A stretch of DNA of 31,422 nucleotides from CAYJHC01 sp964369465 (GCA_964369465.1 CAYJEX010000016.1:1-31422); one strand, 5' to 3'; numbered from the stretch's first letter, positions 14,725 through 23,892 are shown. Notes: generated from the sequence alone by a model not told the origin. Numbers and translations: made by a program.

Positions 14725-16113
14725 ATGAAACTAGATTATTCACTTAATATAAAGCAAACGCAAAAGCTTGCTATGACAACAAAAATGATACAGGAAATCC
14801 AAATACTCCAGTACAATTCGCAGGAGTTGTATTCCTATGTCCAAGAGCAAATGCTTAGCAATCCTGTTTTAGATGCAGAGGAAATTAACAAGAAACCTGT
14901 TGATGGAGAAAGAACATTAGATAGCAAAGAAGCTATTGAGTTTATTAAAAATAGAAGTAATGATGGAAATCTGTCATACAAAAAAAGTAGTCATGGGACT
15001 GAACAAGAAGGGCGGGATTACACAGAGAAACACAAAAAAACAGAAGAAACCTTGCGTGAATCATTGATGCTTCAGCTTGCCACTGTAGAAAAAAATGACT
15101 ACTACAAAAGTATAGGAGAATACATTATTGAAACCCTAGACGAAAATGGATATATGACAGCTAGTATAGATGAAATAGCTGACATATTAGATGTGGATAG
15201 AGAAGATATAAAAAAAGTAGCAAAAGTAATTAGAAAATTTGATCCGTCAGGAGTATGTGCTATTGATTTAAGAGATTGTCTCCTAATTCAACTTAGAAAT
15301 TCCAATAATGAAGATAAACTCTTGTACGATGTTGTCAAAGATCACTTAAGAGATATTGGCGAAAACAAGATTCAAAAGATTGCAAAATCGCTAGGGGTTT
15401 CTTTATCTGAAATAGAGGAAGTAAGAGAGTCAATTAAGAAACTTAACCCAAAACCCGGAAAAAGATTTTCAAACAATGAAGATGTTGTGTATGTGAGTCC
15501 TGATGTAATAATAACAAAAACAAAAGAAGGGTTTCAAAAAGAATTTACTGATGATCGAATGCCTTCTCTGATGATAAGTAGCTATTATAAATCTTTAGTT
15601 GAATCTTCAAAAGAAGACAAAGAGCTAGAAAAATATTTGACAGATAAAATCAATTCAGCCCTTTGGATAATGAGATGTATTGAAAAAAGGCAGAATACAA
15701 TAAGAAATGTTATTGATGCTATAATGGAGTATCAATTCGAGTTTTTTGAAAAAGGAGAAATGTACTTAAAACCGCTTACATTAAAAGTTGTAGCTGATGA
15801 GGTTGGGGTCCATGAGTCAACGATTAGCAGAACAATAAATGGTAAGCATATACAATTTGACGGAAAAATTTATGAATTGAAATATTTCTTTTCGTCGGGG
15901 ATTACAGGTCATGACGGTGGAGGAGTTTCTTCTACAAGTGTTAAAATAAACATTAAGGAGCTCATTGAGGGAGAGGATCCTAAAAAACCTCTAAGTGATC
16001 AGAGTATTGCTGATAAACTGAATGAAACAGGTTTTGAAATTTCACGAAGAACTGTTACAAAATATAGGGAAAGTATGAATATACCTTCAACATCAAAAAG
16101 AAGAAGATTTTGA
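14725..16113 (+). CDS. rpoN: RNA polymerase sigma-54 factor
   Basis: Sigma-54 directs polymerase to -24/-12 promoters and needs an enhancer-binding ATPase to open them. The 462-residue protein has the glutamine-rich Region I (LNIKQTQKLAMTTKMIQEIQ), an acidic linker, and the core-binding domain with IGEYIIETLDENGYM and VRKFDPSGVCA-like sequence. Next comes the helix-turn-helix (VADEVGVHESTISRTINGK), and last the RpoN box SRRTVTKYRESMNI. GTG 14719 is also in frame; ATG 14725 fits the family start. Neither has a ribosome site. No enhancer-binding protein is in the window. Clostridia often carry rpoN just before the glycolytic cluster, as here. Confidence 0.96.
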   Translation: MKLDYSLNIKQTQKLAMTTKMIQEIQILQYNSQELYSYVQEQMLSNPVLDAEEINKKPVDGERTLDSKEAIEFIKNRSNDGNLSYKKSSHGTEQEGRDYTEKHKKTEETLRESLMLQLATVEKNDYYKSIGEYIIETLDENGYMTASIDEIADILDVDREDIKKVAKVIRKFDPSGVCAIDLRDCLLIQLRNSNNEDKLLYDVVKDHLRDIGENKIQKIAKSLGVSLSEIEEVRESIKKLNPKPGKRFSNNEDVVYVSPDVIITKTKEGFQKEFTDDRMPSLMISSYYKSLVESSKEDKELEKYLTDKINSALWIMRCIEKRQNTIRNVIDAIMEYQFEFFEKGEMYLKPLTLKVVADEVGVHESTISRTINGKHIQFDGKIYELKYFFSSGITGHDGGGVSSTSVKINIKELIEGEDPKKPLSDQSIADKLNETGFEISRRTVTKYRESMNIPSTSKRRRF

Positions 16114-16158
16114 TATAGAAAAATTAGTTTATTGAAAATTTAAAAGATAACAATAATA

Positions 16159-16188
16159 TTGGACAATAATGTAATATGACTTTATATA
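16159..16188 (+). promoter_or_regulatory. Possible promoter of the glycolytic cluster
   Basis: TTGGAC (16159-16164) and TATATA (16183-16188) are 18 bp apart, about 85 bp before the gap start. No palindromic operator of the CggR kind was seen in the gap between rpoN and gap. Confidence 0.4.
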
Positions 16189-16272
16189 TGTTGTTGTTTT
16201 GCGGAATGAAATAGATATATTTAGAGATAATTCAGAATTAAATTAATAAAGTGAAGAATGAGAGGAATAATT

Positions 16273-17268
16273 ATGAGTAAAAAAATTGCAATTAATGGAT
16301 TTGGAAGAATTGGAAGAAACGCATTTAAAGTTGCTATGGAAAAAAATTTGGAAGTTGTAGCGATAAATGATTTAACAACGCCTAAGACGCTGGCTCATAT
16401 GTTAAAGTATGATAGCTGTTTTGGGAAGATTGATGATGAAGTTACAGCTACTGATGACGCACTTATATTTAATGGAAAAGAGATTAAAATATTTGCTCAA
16501 AAAGACCCTGCGCAATTGCCATGGAAGGAATTGGGTGTTGAGATAGTAATAGAGGCTACAGGATTTTTCACAGATGGGGAGAAAGCAAAAGCGCATATAG
16601 AGGCAGGTGCGAAAAAAGTAATTATTTCAGCTCCTGCAACAAATTGTGACATTACGATAGTTATGGGAGTTAATGAAGAAAATTATGACCCTGAGAAACA
16701 TCACATTATTTCAAATGCATCATGTACAACAAATTGCTTGGCTCCAGTTGTAAAAGTAGTTGATGACAATTTCAAAATTGTGAAGGGATTAATGACTACG
16801 GTTCATTCATATACAGGAGATCAAAGACTCTTAGATGCACCTCATAGTGATTTGAGAAGATCTAGAGCGGCGGCAGTATCTATGATCCCTACATCGACAG
16901 GAGCTGCAAAGGCTATTGGGCTTGTACTTCCGCATTTGAATGGCAAACTAAATGGATTTGCTTTGAGGGTTCCTACTCCAGCAGTATCTGTCGTAGATGT
17001 TGTGTTAGAAGTGGAAAAATCAGCAACAGCTGAAGAAATTAATGCTGTACTAAGAGAAAGTGCTGCAAATGAATTGGCGGGAGTTATGGGAGTTTGCGAT
17101 GAACCACTAGTTTCTATTGATTTCAAAGGAGATCCTAGATCTTCTATTGTTGATGCAATGTCAACTATGGTTATGGATGGTAATATGGTTAAAGTTGTAT
17201 CTTGGTACGACAATGAGTGGGGATATTCGAGTAGAGTAATAGACTTATTATCATATATTTCAAAATAG
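16273..17268 (+). CDS. gap: Glyceraldehyde-3-phosphate dehydrogenase, NAD type
   Basis: The enzyme oxidises glyceraldehyde-3-phosphate to 1,3-bisphosphoglycerate with NAD+. The 331 residues contain the Rossmann motif INGFGRIGRNAF, Asp33 in INDLT (favouring NAD over NADP), the catalytic SNASCTTNCLAP with Cys151, and the C-terminal SWYDNEWGYSSRV. The frame is open from ATG 16258, but AGAGGA at 16261-16266 and the family N-terminus place the start at ATG 16273. It is the first gene of gap-pgk-tpiA-eno. The cggR repressor gene that often sits between rpoN and gap in Firmicutes is absent. Confidence 0.97.
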   Translation: MSKKIAINGFGRIGRNAFKVAMEKNLEVVAINDLTTPKTLAHMLKYDSCFGKIDDEVTATDDALIFNGKEIKIFAQKDPAQLPWKELGVEIVIEATGFFTDGEKAKAHIEAGAKKVIISAPATNCDITIVMGVNEENYDPEKHHIISNASCTTNCLAPVVKVVDDNFKIVKGLMTTVHSYTGDQRLLDAPHSDLRRSRAAAVSMIPTSTGAAKAIGLVLPHLNGKLNGFALRVPTPAVSVVDVVLEVEKSATAEEINAVLRESAANELAGVMGVCDEPLVSIDFKGDPRSSIVDAMSTMVMDGNMVKVVSWYDNEWGYSSRVIDLLSYISK

Positions 17269-17290
17269 AATAATAATATTTTAGAAACAA

Positions 17291-17317
17291 ATTCCTCCAT
17301 CTTTATGGTGGGGGAAT
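17291..17317 (+). other. Strong intercistronic hairpin between gap and pgk
   Basis: ATTCCTCCATC (17291-17301) pairs with GGTGGGGGAAT (17307-17317) along 11 positions, two of them G-U, closing a TTTAT loop. No T-run follows, so it is not an intrinsic terminator. It more likely protects the 3' end of gap mRNA or marks a processing point that sets different levels of gap and pgk. Confidence 0.6.
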
Positions 17318-17365
17318 GTGTTATGTAGAAAAGAAAATTATAAATTGAAGGAGCATAACCTAAAA

Positions 17366-18568
17366 ATGAAAAAAACTATAAGAGATATGGATATAAGAAG
17401 TAAAAAGGTTCTTGTCAGATGTGATTTTAATGTTCCGATGCAAGGAGATGAAATAACTGATGATTCAAGGATTGTAGGAGCGTTACCTACAATAAAATAC
17501 TTGCTAGAAAATAATGCAAAAGTAATACTTATGTCACATAGAGGAAGGCCGAAGGGCGAACCTAACATGGAATATTCTATGAAGCCTATTACAAACACAT
17601 TAAAAACTCTTATTTCGAAAGAAATGGATAAAGATGTGAAAGTAGTTTTTGGAGAGAGTCCCACTGTTTATGACGATAAGATTGCAGATATTGTAAGCAA
17701 GATAGCAGATGGAGAAATTTTACTTTTAGAAAATACTAGATTCAGAAAAGAAGAAACAAAAAACGAAGATATATTTTCAAAGCAATTAGCTTCGCTAGGA
17801 GAGGTATTTGTTAATGATGCTTTTGGTACTGCTCATAGGGCTCACTGTTCTACTGTGGGCGTGGCAAAATACTTACCTTCTATTATTGGGTTATTGCTTG
17901 AAAATGAAGTTGAATATTTAGGTGACGTTGTAGAAAAACCAAATAGACCTTTTGTTGGAATTATTGGTGGAGCAAAGGTAGGAGATAAAATATCTGTAAT
18001 AGAGAGTTTGTTAAATAAAGTCGACTCTTTAATAATTGGTGGAGGGATGGCCTATACATTTTACAAGGCTATGGGATTGGAAATTGGAAAGTCCATATTA
18101 GATGAAGAAAATATAAAACTTGCAAGTGGTCTTCTGAAACTTGCAGAAGAAAAAAATGTAAAATTTCTTTTGCCAGTAGATGTTGTTTGCGCAAAAGAAT
18201 TCAAAAATGATTCAGAAACTAAAATAACGACAAGGGAAGAAATTCCTATGGATATGATGGGACTCGACATAGGACCAGAAAGTAGAAAGATATTTTCAGA
18301 AGAAATAGCTAAAGCAAATACAGTAATATGGAATGGGCCTATGGGAGTTTTCGAAATGGAAAATTTCGCGGAAGGAACAAGAGAAGTTGCTTTGGCAATG
18401 GCTAAAAATAATGGGACAACAGTAATAGGTGGAGGAGATTCTGCAGCTGCTGTCTTGAAATTTGGATTATCCGATAAGATGAGTCACATCTCTACAGGCG
18501 GTGGAGCTTCTCTGGAATTTTTGGAAGCAGGCACTTTGCCAGCATTAGATGTAATTGAAAACAAATAG
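17366..18568 (+). CDS. pgk: Phosphoglycerate kinase
   Basis: The enzyme transfers phosphate from 1,3-bisphosphoglycerate to ADP, the first ATP-yielding step of glycolysis. The 400 residues show the N-domain RCDFNVPMQ, MSHRGRPKG and VNDAFGTAHRAHCSTVG, and the C-domain GGAKVGDKI, WNGPMGVFEM and GGGDSAAAV with the nucleotide-binding glycines. The frame is open from 17318, but ATG 17366 (MKKTIRDMDI) is the family start; AAGGAG lies 12 nt upstream, a rather long spacing. tpiA follows after 16 nt. Confidence 0.97.
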   Translation: MKKTIRDMDIRSKKVLVRCDFNVPMQGDEITDDSRIVGALPTIKYLLENNAKVILMSHRGRPKGEPNMEYSMKPITNTLKTLISKEMDKDVKVVFGESPTVYDDKIADIVSKIADGEILLLENTRFRKEETKNEDIFSKQLASLGEVFVNDAFGTAHRAHCSTVGVAKYLPSIIGLLLENEVEYLGDVVEKPNRPFVGIIGGAKVGDKISVIESLLNKVDSLIIGGGMAYTFYKAMGLEIGKSILDEENIKLASGLLKLAEEKNVKFLLPVDVVCAKEFKNDSETKITTREEIPMDMMGLDIGPESRKIFSEEIAKANTVIWNGPMGVFEMENFAEGTREVALAMAKNNGTTVIGGGDSAAAVLKFGLSDKMSHISTGGGASLEFLEAGTLPALDVIENK

Positions 18569-18584
18569 GGAGGTTAAATGAGAT

Positions 18585-19331
18585 ATGAGAATTCCTTTCA
18601 TAGCAGGCAATTGGAAGATGTTTAAAACAAAAGAAGAAACAAGAATTTTTGCCGAACAGTTTAAGAAGTTATATGGAAAAACAGATGTACAAACTGCAAT
18701 ATGTGCACCTTTTACAGATCTTGAACTACTAGTTGATTTGTTCAAGGGGACTGGAATAAAAGTAGGGGCACAGAATGTTCACTTTGAGACTGAGGGTGCT
18801 TTCACAGGTGAAATTTCAGTTCCAATGTTAGTTGAGGTTGGCGTAGATTACTGTGTGGTTGGTCATTCTGAGAGAAGACAATATTTTAATGAAACTGATG
18901 AAACTGTAAATAAAAAATTAAAAAAGCTTTTTGAAACAAAAATAGTTCCAATACTATGTGTTGGAGAAGTTTTAGAAGAAAGAGAAAATGGGAGAGAAAA
19001 AGATGTAGTTTCTACACAAATTAGAGGAGCTCTTGCAGATATATCTGCCGTAGATGCAAAGAGTCTTGTTGTTGCGTATGAACCTGTTTGGGCAATAGGA
19101 ACAGGTAAAACAGCAACTCCAGAAGACGCAAATAATATGTGTGAATTTATTAGAGATTGTATTTCGGAGATATATGGAGAAGACATAGCGCTGGAGGTTG
19201 TTATTCAATATGGTGGTAGTGTCAAACCATCAAATGCTACAGAAATAATGAATATGCCGCATGTAGATGGGGCTTTAGTTGGTGGAGCAAGCCTTGTTCC
19301 TACTGACTTTATTCAAATTGTTGATTTTTAA
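18585..19331 (+). CDS. tpiA: Triosephosphate isomerase
   Basis: TpiA interconverts dihydroxyacetone phosphate and glyceraldehyde-3-phosphate. The 248-residue TIM barrel has its full catalytic set: Asn9 and Lys11 in AGNWKMF, His94 in VVGHSERRQYF and Glu166 in AYEPVWAIGTGKTAT. The phosphate-binding QYGGSVKPSNA follows. GGGAGG lies 11 nt before the ATG. The gene follows pgk by 16 nt and is probably co-transcribed with it. Next on the strand is eno, after 118 nt. The phosphoglycerate mutase gene usually found at this place in clostridial clusters is missing. Confidence 0.97.
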   Translation: MRIPFIAGNWKMFKTKEETRIFAEQFKKLYGKTDVQTAICAPFTDLELLVDLFKGTGIKVGAQNVHFETEGAFTGEISVPMLVEVGVDYCVVGHSERRQYFNETDETVNKKLKKLFETKIVPILCVGEVLEERENGREKDVVSTQIRGALADISAVDAKSLVVAYEPVWAIGTGKTATPEDANNMCEFIRDCISEIYGEDIALEVVIQYGGSVKPSNATEIMNMPHVDGALVGGASLVPTDFIQIVDF

Positions 19332-19449
19332 TATAGTTATTTTATTGATCTAGCAATAATGTTTAGTTGTAAGTGTTAGTTGATAAATAATGGAGAAATA
19401 GATACAGAGTTATATTATTGATTTATACATTCTTAGGAGGAGTAGAAGT

Positions 19450-20739
19450 ATGTCGGAAATTATTGATGTTTTAGCAAGAGAAGTTCTAGATTCAAGAGGG
19501 AACCCCACTGTGGAAGTAGAAGTTTTACTTGAAGATGGTTCAGAAGGAAGGGCTATCGTTCCATCAGGAGCATCAACTGGTGCGTATGAAGCGGTGGAGT
19601 TAAGAGATGGAGATAAAACAAGATATTGTGGTAAAGGAACATTGAAGGCAGTAGCGAATGTGAACGATATTATTGCGGAAGAACTCATAGGTGAATGCCC
19701 GTTTGATCAGGTTGCTATTGATAAGCTATTGATTGAATTAGATGGTACAAAAAACAAAGGGAAACTTGGGGCGAATGCAATTCTTGGAGTTTCTATGGCT
19801 GTTGCAAGAGCGGCGGCTGATTCGATAGGTTTGCCACTTTTCCAATATTTAGGAGGTGTGAATGGCAAGGTTTTGCCAACGCCAATGATGAATATATTAA
19901 ATGGAGGAGCTCATGCAGACAATACTGTGGATATTCAAGAATTCATGATTATGCCAGTAGGAGCCCCTACTTTTGCAGAAGCACTTAGAATGGGTGCTGA
20001 AGTATTTCATTCGCTAAAATCAGTTTTAAAAGCAAAAGGGTTAAATACTGCAGTAGGTGATGAGGGAGGCTTTGCGCCAAACCTTGCTACGAATGAAGAA
20101 GCGATACAAGTAATTATGGAAGCGATCTTAGGTGCAGGATATAAAGCAGGAGAAGATATAAAAATAGCCCTTGATGCAGCCGCGTCAGAATTCTATGATA
20201 AAAATACAAATAAGTACAAACTTTCGGGAGAGGGATTGGAGAAAACTGCGGAAGAGCTTGTTGATTATTACGAATATTTATGTGACAAATACCCTATCAT
20301 CTCGATTGAAGATGGATTCTCAGAGGATGATTGGGATGGGTGGAAAAAAATGACAGAGAGACTAGGGACTAAAGTACAAATTGTAGGTGACGATCTGTTT
20401 GTAACTAACACAGAAAAACTGGCAAAAGGTATTGAAATGGGAGTTGGAAATTCAATACTTATTAAAGTGAATCAAATCGGAACATTGACGGAAACGTTTG
20501 ACGCTATAGAAATGGCGAAAAAAGCAGGATACACTGCTGTGATTTCACATAGATCAGGAGAAAGTGAAGATACAACTATTGCAGATATTGTAGTAGGGTT
20601 GAATGCTGGGCAAATCAAAACAGGATCTCTTTCTAGAACAGATAGAATAGCAAAATATAATCAATTACTACGAATAGAGGATATTTTAGGTGACTCGGGA
20701 CAGTATGCAGCTATGGATGCATTTTATAATTTAAAGTAA
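19450..20739 (+). CDS. eno: Enolase
   Basis: Enolase dehydrates 2-phosphoglycerate to phosphoenolpyruvate. The 429-residue protein is standard in length. Visible motifs are VLDSRGNPTVEVEV and SGASTGAYEAVELRDGD at the N-terminus, and the magnesium ligands in ALDAAASEFYD, SIEDGFSEDDW and VGDDLFVTN. The catalytic lysine lies in LIKVNQIGTLTET, followed by SHRSGESEDTTIAD. AGGAGGAG precedes the ATG. The 118-nt gap before it holds no terminator that I can see, so read-through from tpiA is likely, with or without its own promoter. Only a weak terminator follows. Confidence 0.97.
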   Translation: MSEIIDVLAREVLDSRGNPTVEVEVLLEDGSEGRAIVPSGASTGAYEAVELRDGDKTRYCGKGTLKAVANVNDIIAEELIGECPFDQVAIDKLLIELDGTKNKGKLGANAILGVSMAVARAAADSIGLPLFQYLGGVNGKVLPTPMMNILNGGAHADNTVDIQEFMIMPVGAPTFAEALRMGAEVFHSLKSVLKAKGLNTAVGDEGGFAPNLATNEEAIQVIMEAILGAGYKAGEDIKIALDAAASEFYDKNTNKYKLSGEGLEKTAEELVDYYEYLCDKYPIISIEDGFSEDDWDGWKKMTERLGTKVQIVGDDLFVTNTEKLAKGIEMGVGNSILIKVNQIGTLTETFDAIEMAKKAGYTAVISHRSGESEDTTIADIVVGLNAGQIKTGSLSRTDRIAKYNQLLRIEDILGDSGQYAAMDAFYNLK

Positions 20740-20769
20740 TTAGAATATGAATTTCATGTTTACGAATAG

Positions 20770-20797
20770 GGTTGGATAATTGCTAACCGTATTTTTA
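20770..20797 (+). terminator. Weak terminator after eno
   Basis: GGTTGG (20770-20775) pairs with CTAACC (20783-20788), including one G-U pair, across 7 nt. GTATTTTTA follows. The stem is short, so ending here may be incomplete. Confidence 0.4.
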
Positions 20798-20919
20798 GTA
20801 AATCAAGTAAATAAGATAAAGTGATATGAAAGAATATAAATTGATTAAAAACAAATAGAAGTGTAGAGTAAATTAGGTAGAAATAATAAACCTTATGTAA
20901 TAGGACTGGAGATTGAAAT

Positions 20920-22842
20920 ATGAAGAAAATCGTAGTAATAATGCTTGCATTAACATTGCTGATATCCACGCTGTCGATATCATATGCTACGCAAGTGAAC
21001 GAAAATGAAAAAAACGAGGAAGATATAGTTATTTTGATGACTAATGATATGCATTCTAACTTCGAACAAGATGAAGAAATGGGCATAGGAGGATTTGCTA
21101 AAGTTGCTACACTGTGGGATCAAGTAAGAGATGAATATCCAAAATCATTTTTGTTTGATGGAGGGGACTTTGCAATGGGAACTCCTTTTCAAGTGTTATT
21201 CCAGACAACGGCAGCTGAAATAAGACTAATGGGAGAAATAGAATTTGATGCAACGGTTTTAGGAAATCATGAATTTGATCACAGAACAGTAGGTTTGACA
21301 AATATGTTGAATACTGCATCGGAAACGGGAGAGGCTTTACCGGAGATATTAATTGCAAATATTGATTGGGAAGCAACTTTCGCAGATGAAGAGTTAGAGG
21401 GCGAAGCAAGAAAATTAAAAGAAGCATGCGACAAATATGGAGTTAAAGATTATACTGTAATAGAAAGAGATGGAGTAAAGATAGCCGTATTTGGTATTAT
21501 GGGAAAAGAAGCAGATGACTATGCCCCTGAAAGTGGCTTGATATTTAAAGATCAAGTGACAACAGCACAGGAAGTAGTTAAAACAATTGAAGAAAATGAA
21601 GATGTTGATTTAATCGTTTGCCTTTCGCATAGTGGACTAGATGAAGATGATCCTAAAAAATCTGAAGATGAAATTTTAGCACAAGAAGTACCAGAAATAG
21701 ATCTTATTCTTAGTGGACATTCCCATACAATGCTTCACGAACCAATTATATATGGAGATACGGTAATTGGTGCAGCGGGGGAATATACAAAATATGTAGC
21801 TAAAGTTACATTTGAAAAAGATGGAGATTCCTATAAATACAAAGATTATGAGCTTGTTCCGCTTGATGAAAACGTAGACGAAAAAGAAAGTGTTATAAAT
21901 ACAATTGCAGAATATAGGAAACTTATTGATGATAGATACTTTGAGGAATATGGGTATTCAATTGATCAAGTACTAACTAATAATTCGCATGATTTTGGAG
22001 AATTTGAAGAATTTGGAGTGGAACAAGGTGAAGAAACATTAGGGAATATCTTGGCTGATGCAATACTTTACTCGGTAGAAAAGGCTGAGGGAGATGATTA
22101 TGAACCTGTATATGTTTCCGTTGTTCCACATGGAGTAATTAGAGCATCTCTTCCGGAAGGAGATATTACAGTTGAAGATCTATTCAAGGTTCTCTCGCTT
22201 GGAATAGGCCCTGATGGGATGAATGGTTATCCTCTTGTAGGAGTATATCTTACTGGAGAAGAAATTAAGACAGCTGCTGAAGTAGATATTTCAGTATCAG
22301 AAATAATGGGATCTGCTAGATTATACCCTGCTGGTCTCCAATATGAGTATAATCCAAATAGACTATTGCTTAATAGAGTTACTGATGTAAAATTCCAAAT
22401 GCCAGATGGAAGCGTGGAAGAGATAGAAGATGAAAAACTTTATAGAGTAGTAGCAGATTTGTATTCGTGTCAAATGTTAGGTACTGTAGAAGATCAATCT
22501 TTTGGGTTGCTAAAAGTAACACCAAAAGATAAGGATGGAAATGTAATTACTGATTTTGAAGAACATATAATATATTCCGAAGATGGAAAAGAATTGAAGC
22601 AATGGTATGCTACTGCAATGTATTTCCAGTCTTTTGAAGGTGGAGAAATTCCAGATAAATATGCAGATGTAGAAGGAAGAAAAATCGAAAATGACAGTAA
22701 AAATATAGTTGACATACTTAAAAATCCAAATAAAATTTTCTGGATGTTAATAGGAGCAATTGTTAGCTTGATTTTGATTATTGTTTTGATAGGTTATATA
22801 TTTACTAGAGTGTATAAAAAGACTAAACTAAAAAAATACTAA
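20920..22842 (+). CDS. Membrane-anchored 5'-nucleotidase/UshA-like metallophosphatase
   Basis: This exported enzyme probably removes phosphate from nucleotides outside the cell, feeding nucleoside and phosphate uptake. The 640 residues begin with a signal peptide (about 1-23, ending SYA). The metallophosphatase domain follows: TNDMHSN (Asp43, His45), FDGGD (80-83), LGNHEFDH (115-121), SHSGL and SGHSHT (266-270). A C-terminal 5'-nucleotidase substrate domain contains GVIRASLPEGDITVEDLF. One transmembrane helix (about 607-628) and a Lys/Arg-rich tail end the protein. Many Gram-positive relatives use an LPxTG sortase signal instead. The specific substrate cannot be told from sequence. Confidence 0.92.
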   Translation: MKKIVVIMLALTLLISTLSISYATQVNENEKNEEDIVILMTNDMHSNFEQDEEMGIGGFAKVATLWDQVRDEYPKSFLFDGGDFAMGTPFQVLFQTTAAEIRLMGEIEFDATVLGNHEFDHRTVGLTNMLNTASETGEALPEILIANIDWEATFADEELEGEARKLKEACDKYGVKDYTVIERDGVKIAVFGIMGKEADDYAPESGLIFKDQVTTAQEVVKTIEENEDVDLIVCLSHSGLDEDDPKKSEDEILAQEVPEIDLILSGHSHTMLHEPIIYGDTVIGAAGEYTKYVAKVTFEKDGDSYKYKDYELVPLDENVDEKESVINTIAEYRKLIDDRYFEEYGYSIDQVLTNNSHDFGEFEEFGVEQGEETLGNILADAILYSVEKAEGDDYEPVYVSVVPHGVIRASLPEGDITVEDLFKVLSLGIGPDGMNGYPLVGVYLTGEEIKTAAEVDISVSEIMGSARLYPAGLQYEYNPNRLLLNRVTDVKFQMPDGSVEEIEDEKLYRVVADLYSCQMLGTVEDQSFGLLKVTPKDKDGNVITDFEEHIIYSEDGKELKQWYATAMYFQSFEGGEIPDKYADVEGRKIENDSKNIVDILKNPNKIFWMLIGAIVSLILIIVLIGYIFTRVYKKTKLKKY

Positions 22843-22886
22843 GAGTTAATTGAAAAACAAAACGAAACATTGAGCTATTTATAGAG

Positions 22887-23438
22887 CTATATAGATTCCT
22901 TTGTGATAATGTGATTGGGATACATTCTGATAAATATAGATGAAAGTATCCCAATTATTATTCCAGTAAGGACTGAAGTAATAGTTAGAGGCGCGATATA
23001 TACAAAAACTTTAATGTTTCCAAAGACAAAAGATGCGGCAATAAGTTGTCCCACAATATGCAAAAATGAACCAAAAACACTAACTCCAAGTATAGAAAAC
23101 GCTTTTGTGTTTTTCAAAACCCACATTCCAGTTAAGGATAAAATTCCTCCAAAAAGGCCGTATAACGCGGAAAATAAACCTGTAAAAGTTAAACCAGTTA
23201 ATAGAATTCTTAATATGTTAACTGTCAAGGCTGTCTTAAAACCAAACAAATATAACGTAACAACGATTACTACATTTGCTATTCCTATTTTAACTCCTGG
23301 TATACCAAAATTTAGAGGGAGTAGAGATTCAATGTATGAGAAAATCATAGACAAAGATATTAGTAATGCGACTGTGGCTATTTTTCGAGATATAATATGA
23401 GATTTTGATTTATGAAAATGTTTAGGTTTTGTAGACAT
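22887..23438 (-). CDS. Gx transporter family protein (Hpre_diP_synt_I)
   Basis: This 183-residue, strongly hydrophobic protein with about five or six helices belongs to the family labelled heptaprenyl diphosphate synthase component I, now often called Gx transporter. It has the S-component-like pattern of ECF importers; PLNFGIPGVKIGIANVVIV and LYGLFGGILS are typical. No prenyl-synthase catalytic motif is present, so the old enzyme name is doubtful. It lies downstream of the NusG-domain-II gene on the same strand, and that pair commonly accompanies rnf and apbE genes in Clostridia. A role in supplying or positioning a cofactor for Rnf is inference. AAGGA lies before the ATG. Confidence 0.87.
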   Translation of the reverse strand: MSTKPKHFHKSKSHIISRKIATVALLISLSMIFSYIESLLPLNFGIPGVKIGIANVVIVVTLYLFGFKTALTVNILRILLTGLTFTGLFSALYGLFGGILSLTGMWVLKNTKAFSILGVSVFGSFLHIVGQLIAASFVFGNIKVFVYIAPLTITSVLTGIIIGILSSIFIRMYPNHIITKESI

Positions 23439-23505
23439 TGTTTTTCCTTATCTTAGTAAAATACTCATGTAAGATGTAATAAAACATATAAATGGTAAAC
23501 TGTAT

Positions 23506-23892
23506 TTACCGCGTTATTGAATCAAATTCGTCATCAGGTCCAGTAATTTCAATTAAAACTTTATTTGGCAAGCAGATTATTGTTTCGCCCGTAGCGCTTA
23601 TGCTTCCTTGCAAAATGCAATCTTTGCCTTTGCAGTTAGAAGATGCCATGTGTACAGTGCCATTTTTTATTTGTATTTCGTTTGAGGTATCGCCAGATGT
23701 TATATTGATGGTTTTGTCGGTATAAATATCATATATACCAAAAAGGGTATTGTCTTTGTATATTTCTATTTTGCTTGGATGAACATCATCCTTGGCAAAT
23801 GTGAAGCCTGTAATAATACCTACTGATAATATTACTACTATTAGGATAATGTCTGTTTTTAAGAAAAGGTTTTTTTGGTTATTTTTCCGCAT
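23506..23892 (-). CDS. NusG domain II-containing membrane-anchored protein
   Basis: The 128-residue protein has one N-terminal transmembrane helix (about residues 12-32) followed by an exposed NusG domain II (a small beta-barrel unrelated in role to NusG). The domain has the typical SSNCKGKDCILQGSIS and ETIICLPNKVLIEI with three conserved cysteines. Its function is unknown. The family recurs beside rnf operons and the Gx transporter in Clostridia, and here it is divergent from apbE. An extracytoplasmic role in Rnf or ApbE maturation, perhaps through the CxxxxC pair, is a guess. The downstream neighbour follows after 67 nt. Confidence 0.87.
   Translation of the reverse strand: MRKNNQKNLFLKTDIILIVVILSVGIITGFTFAKDDVHPSKIEIYKDNTLFGIYDIYTDKTINITSGDTSNEIQIKNGTVHMASSNCKGKDCILQGSISATGETIICLPNKVLIEITGPDDEFDSITR

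Noticed and set aside
16842..17300. A 152-codon minus-strand frame opposite gap
   Set aside because: It is antisense to the conserved catalytic part of gap, with no motif of its own.
22915..23400. A 161-codon plus-strand frame opposite the Gx transporter gene
   Set aside because: It lies within a well-supported hydrophobic membrane protein gene and its translation has no recognisable domain.
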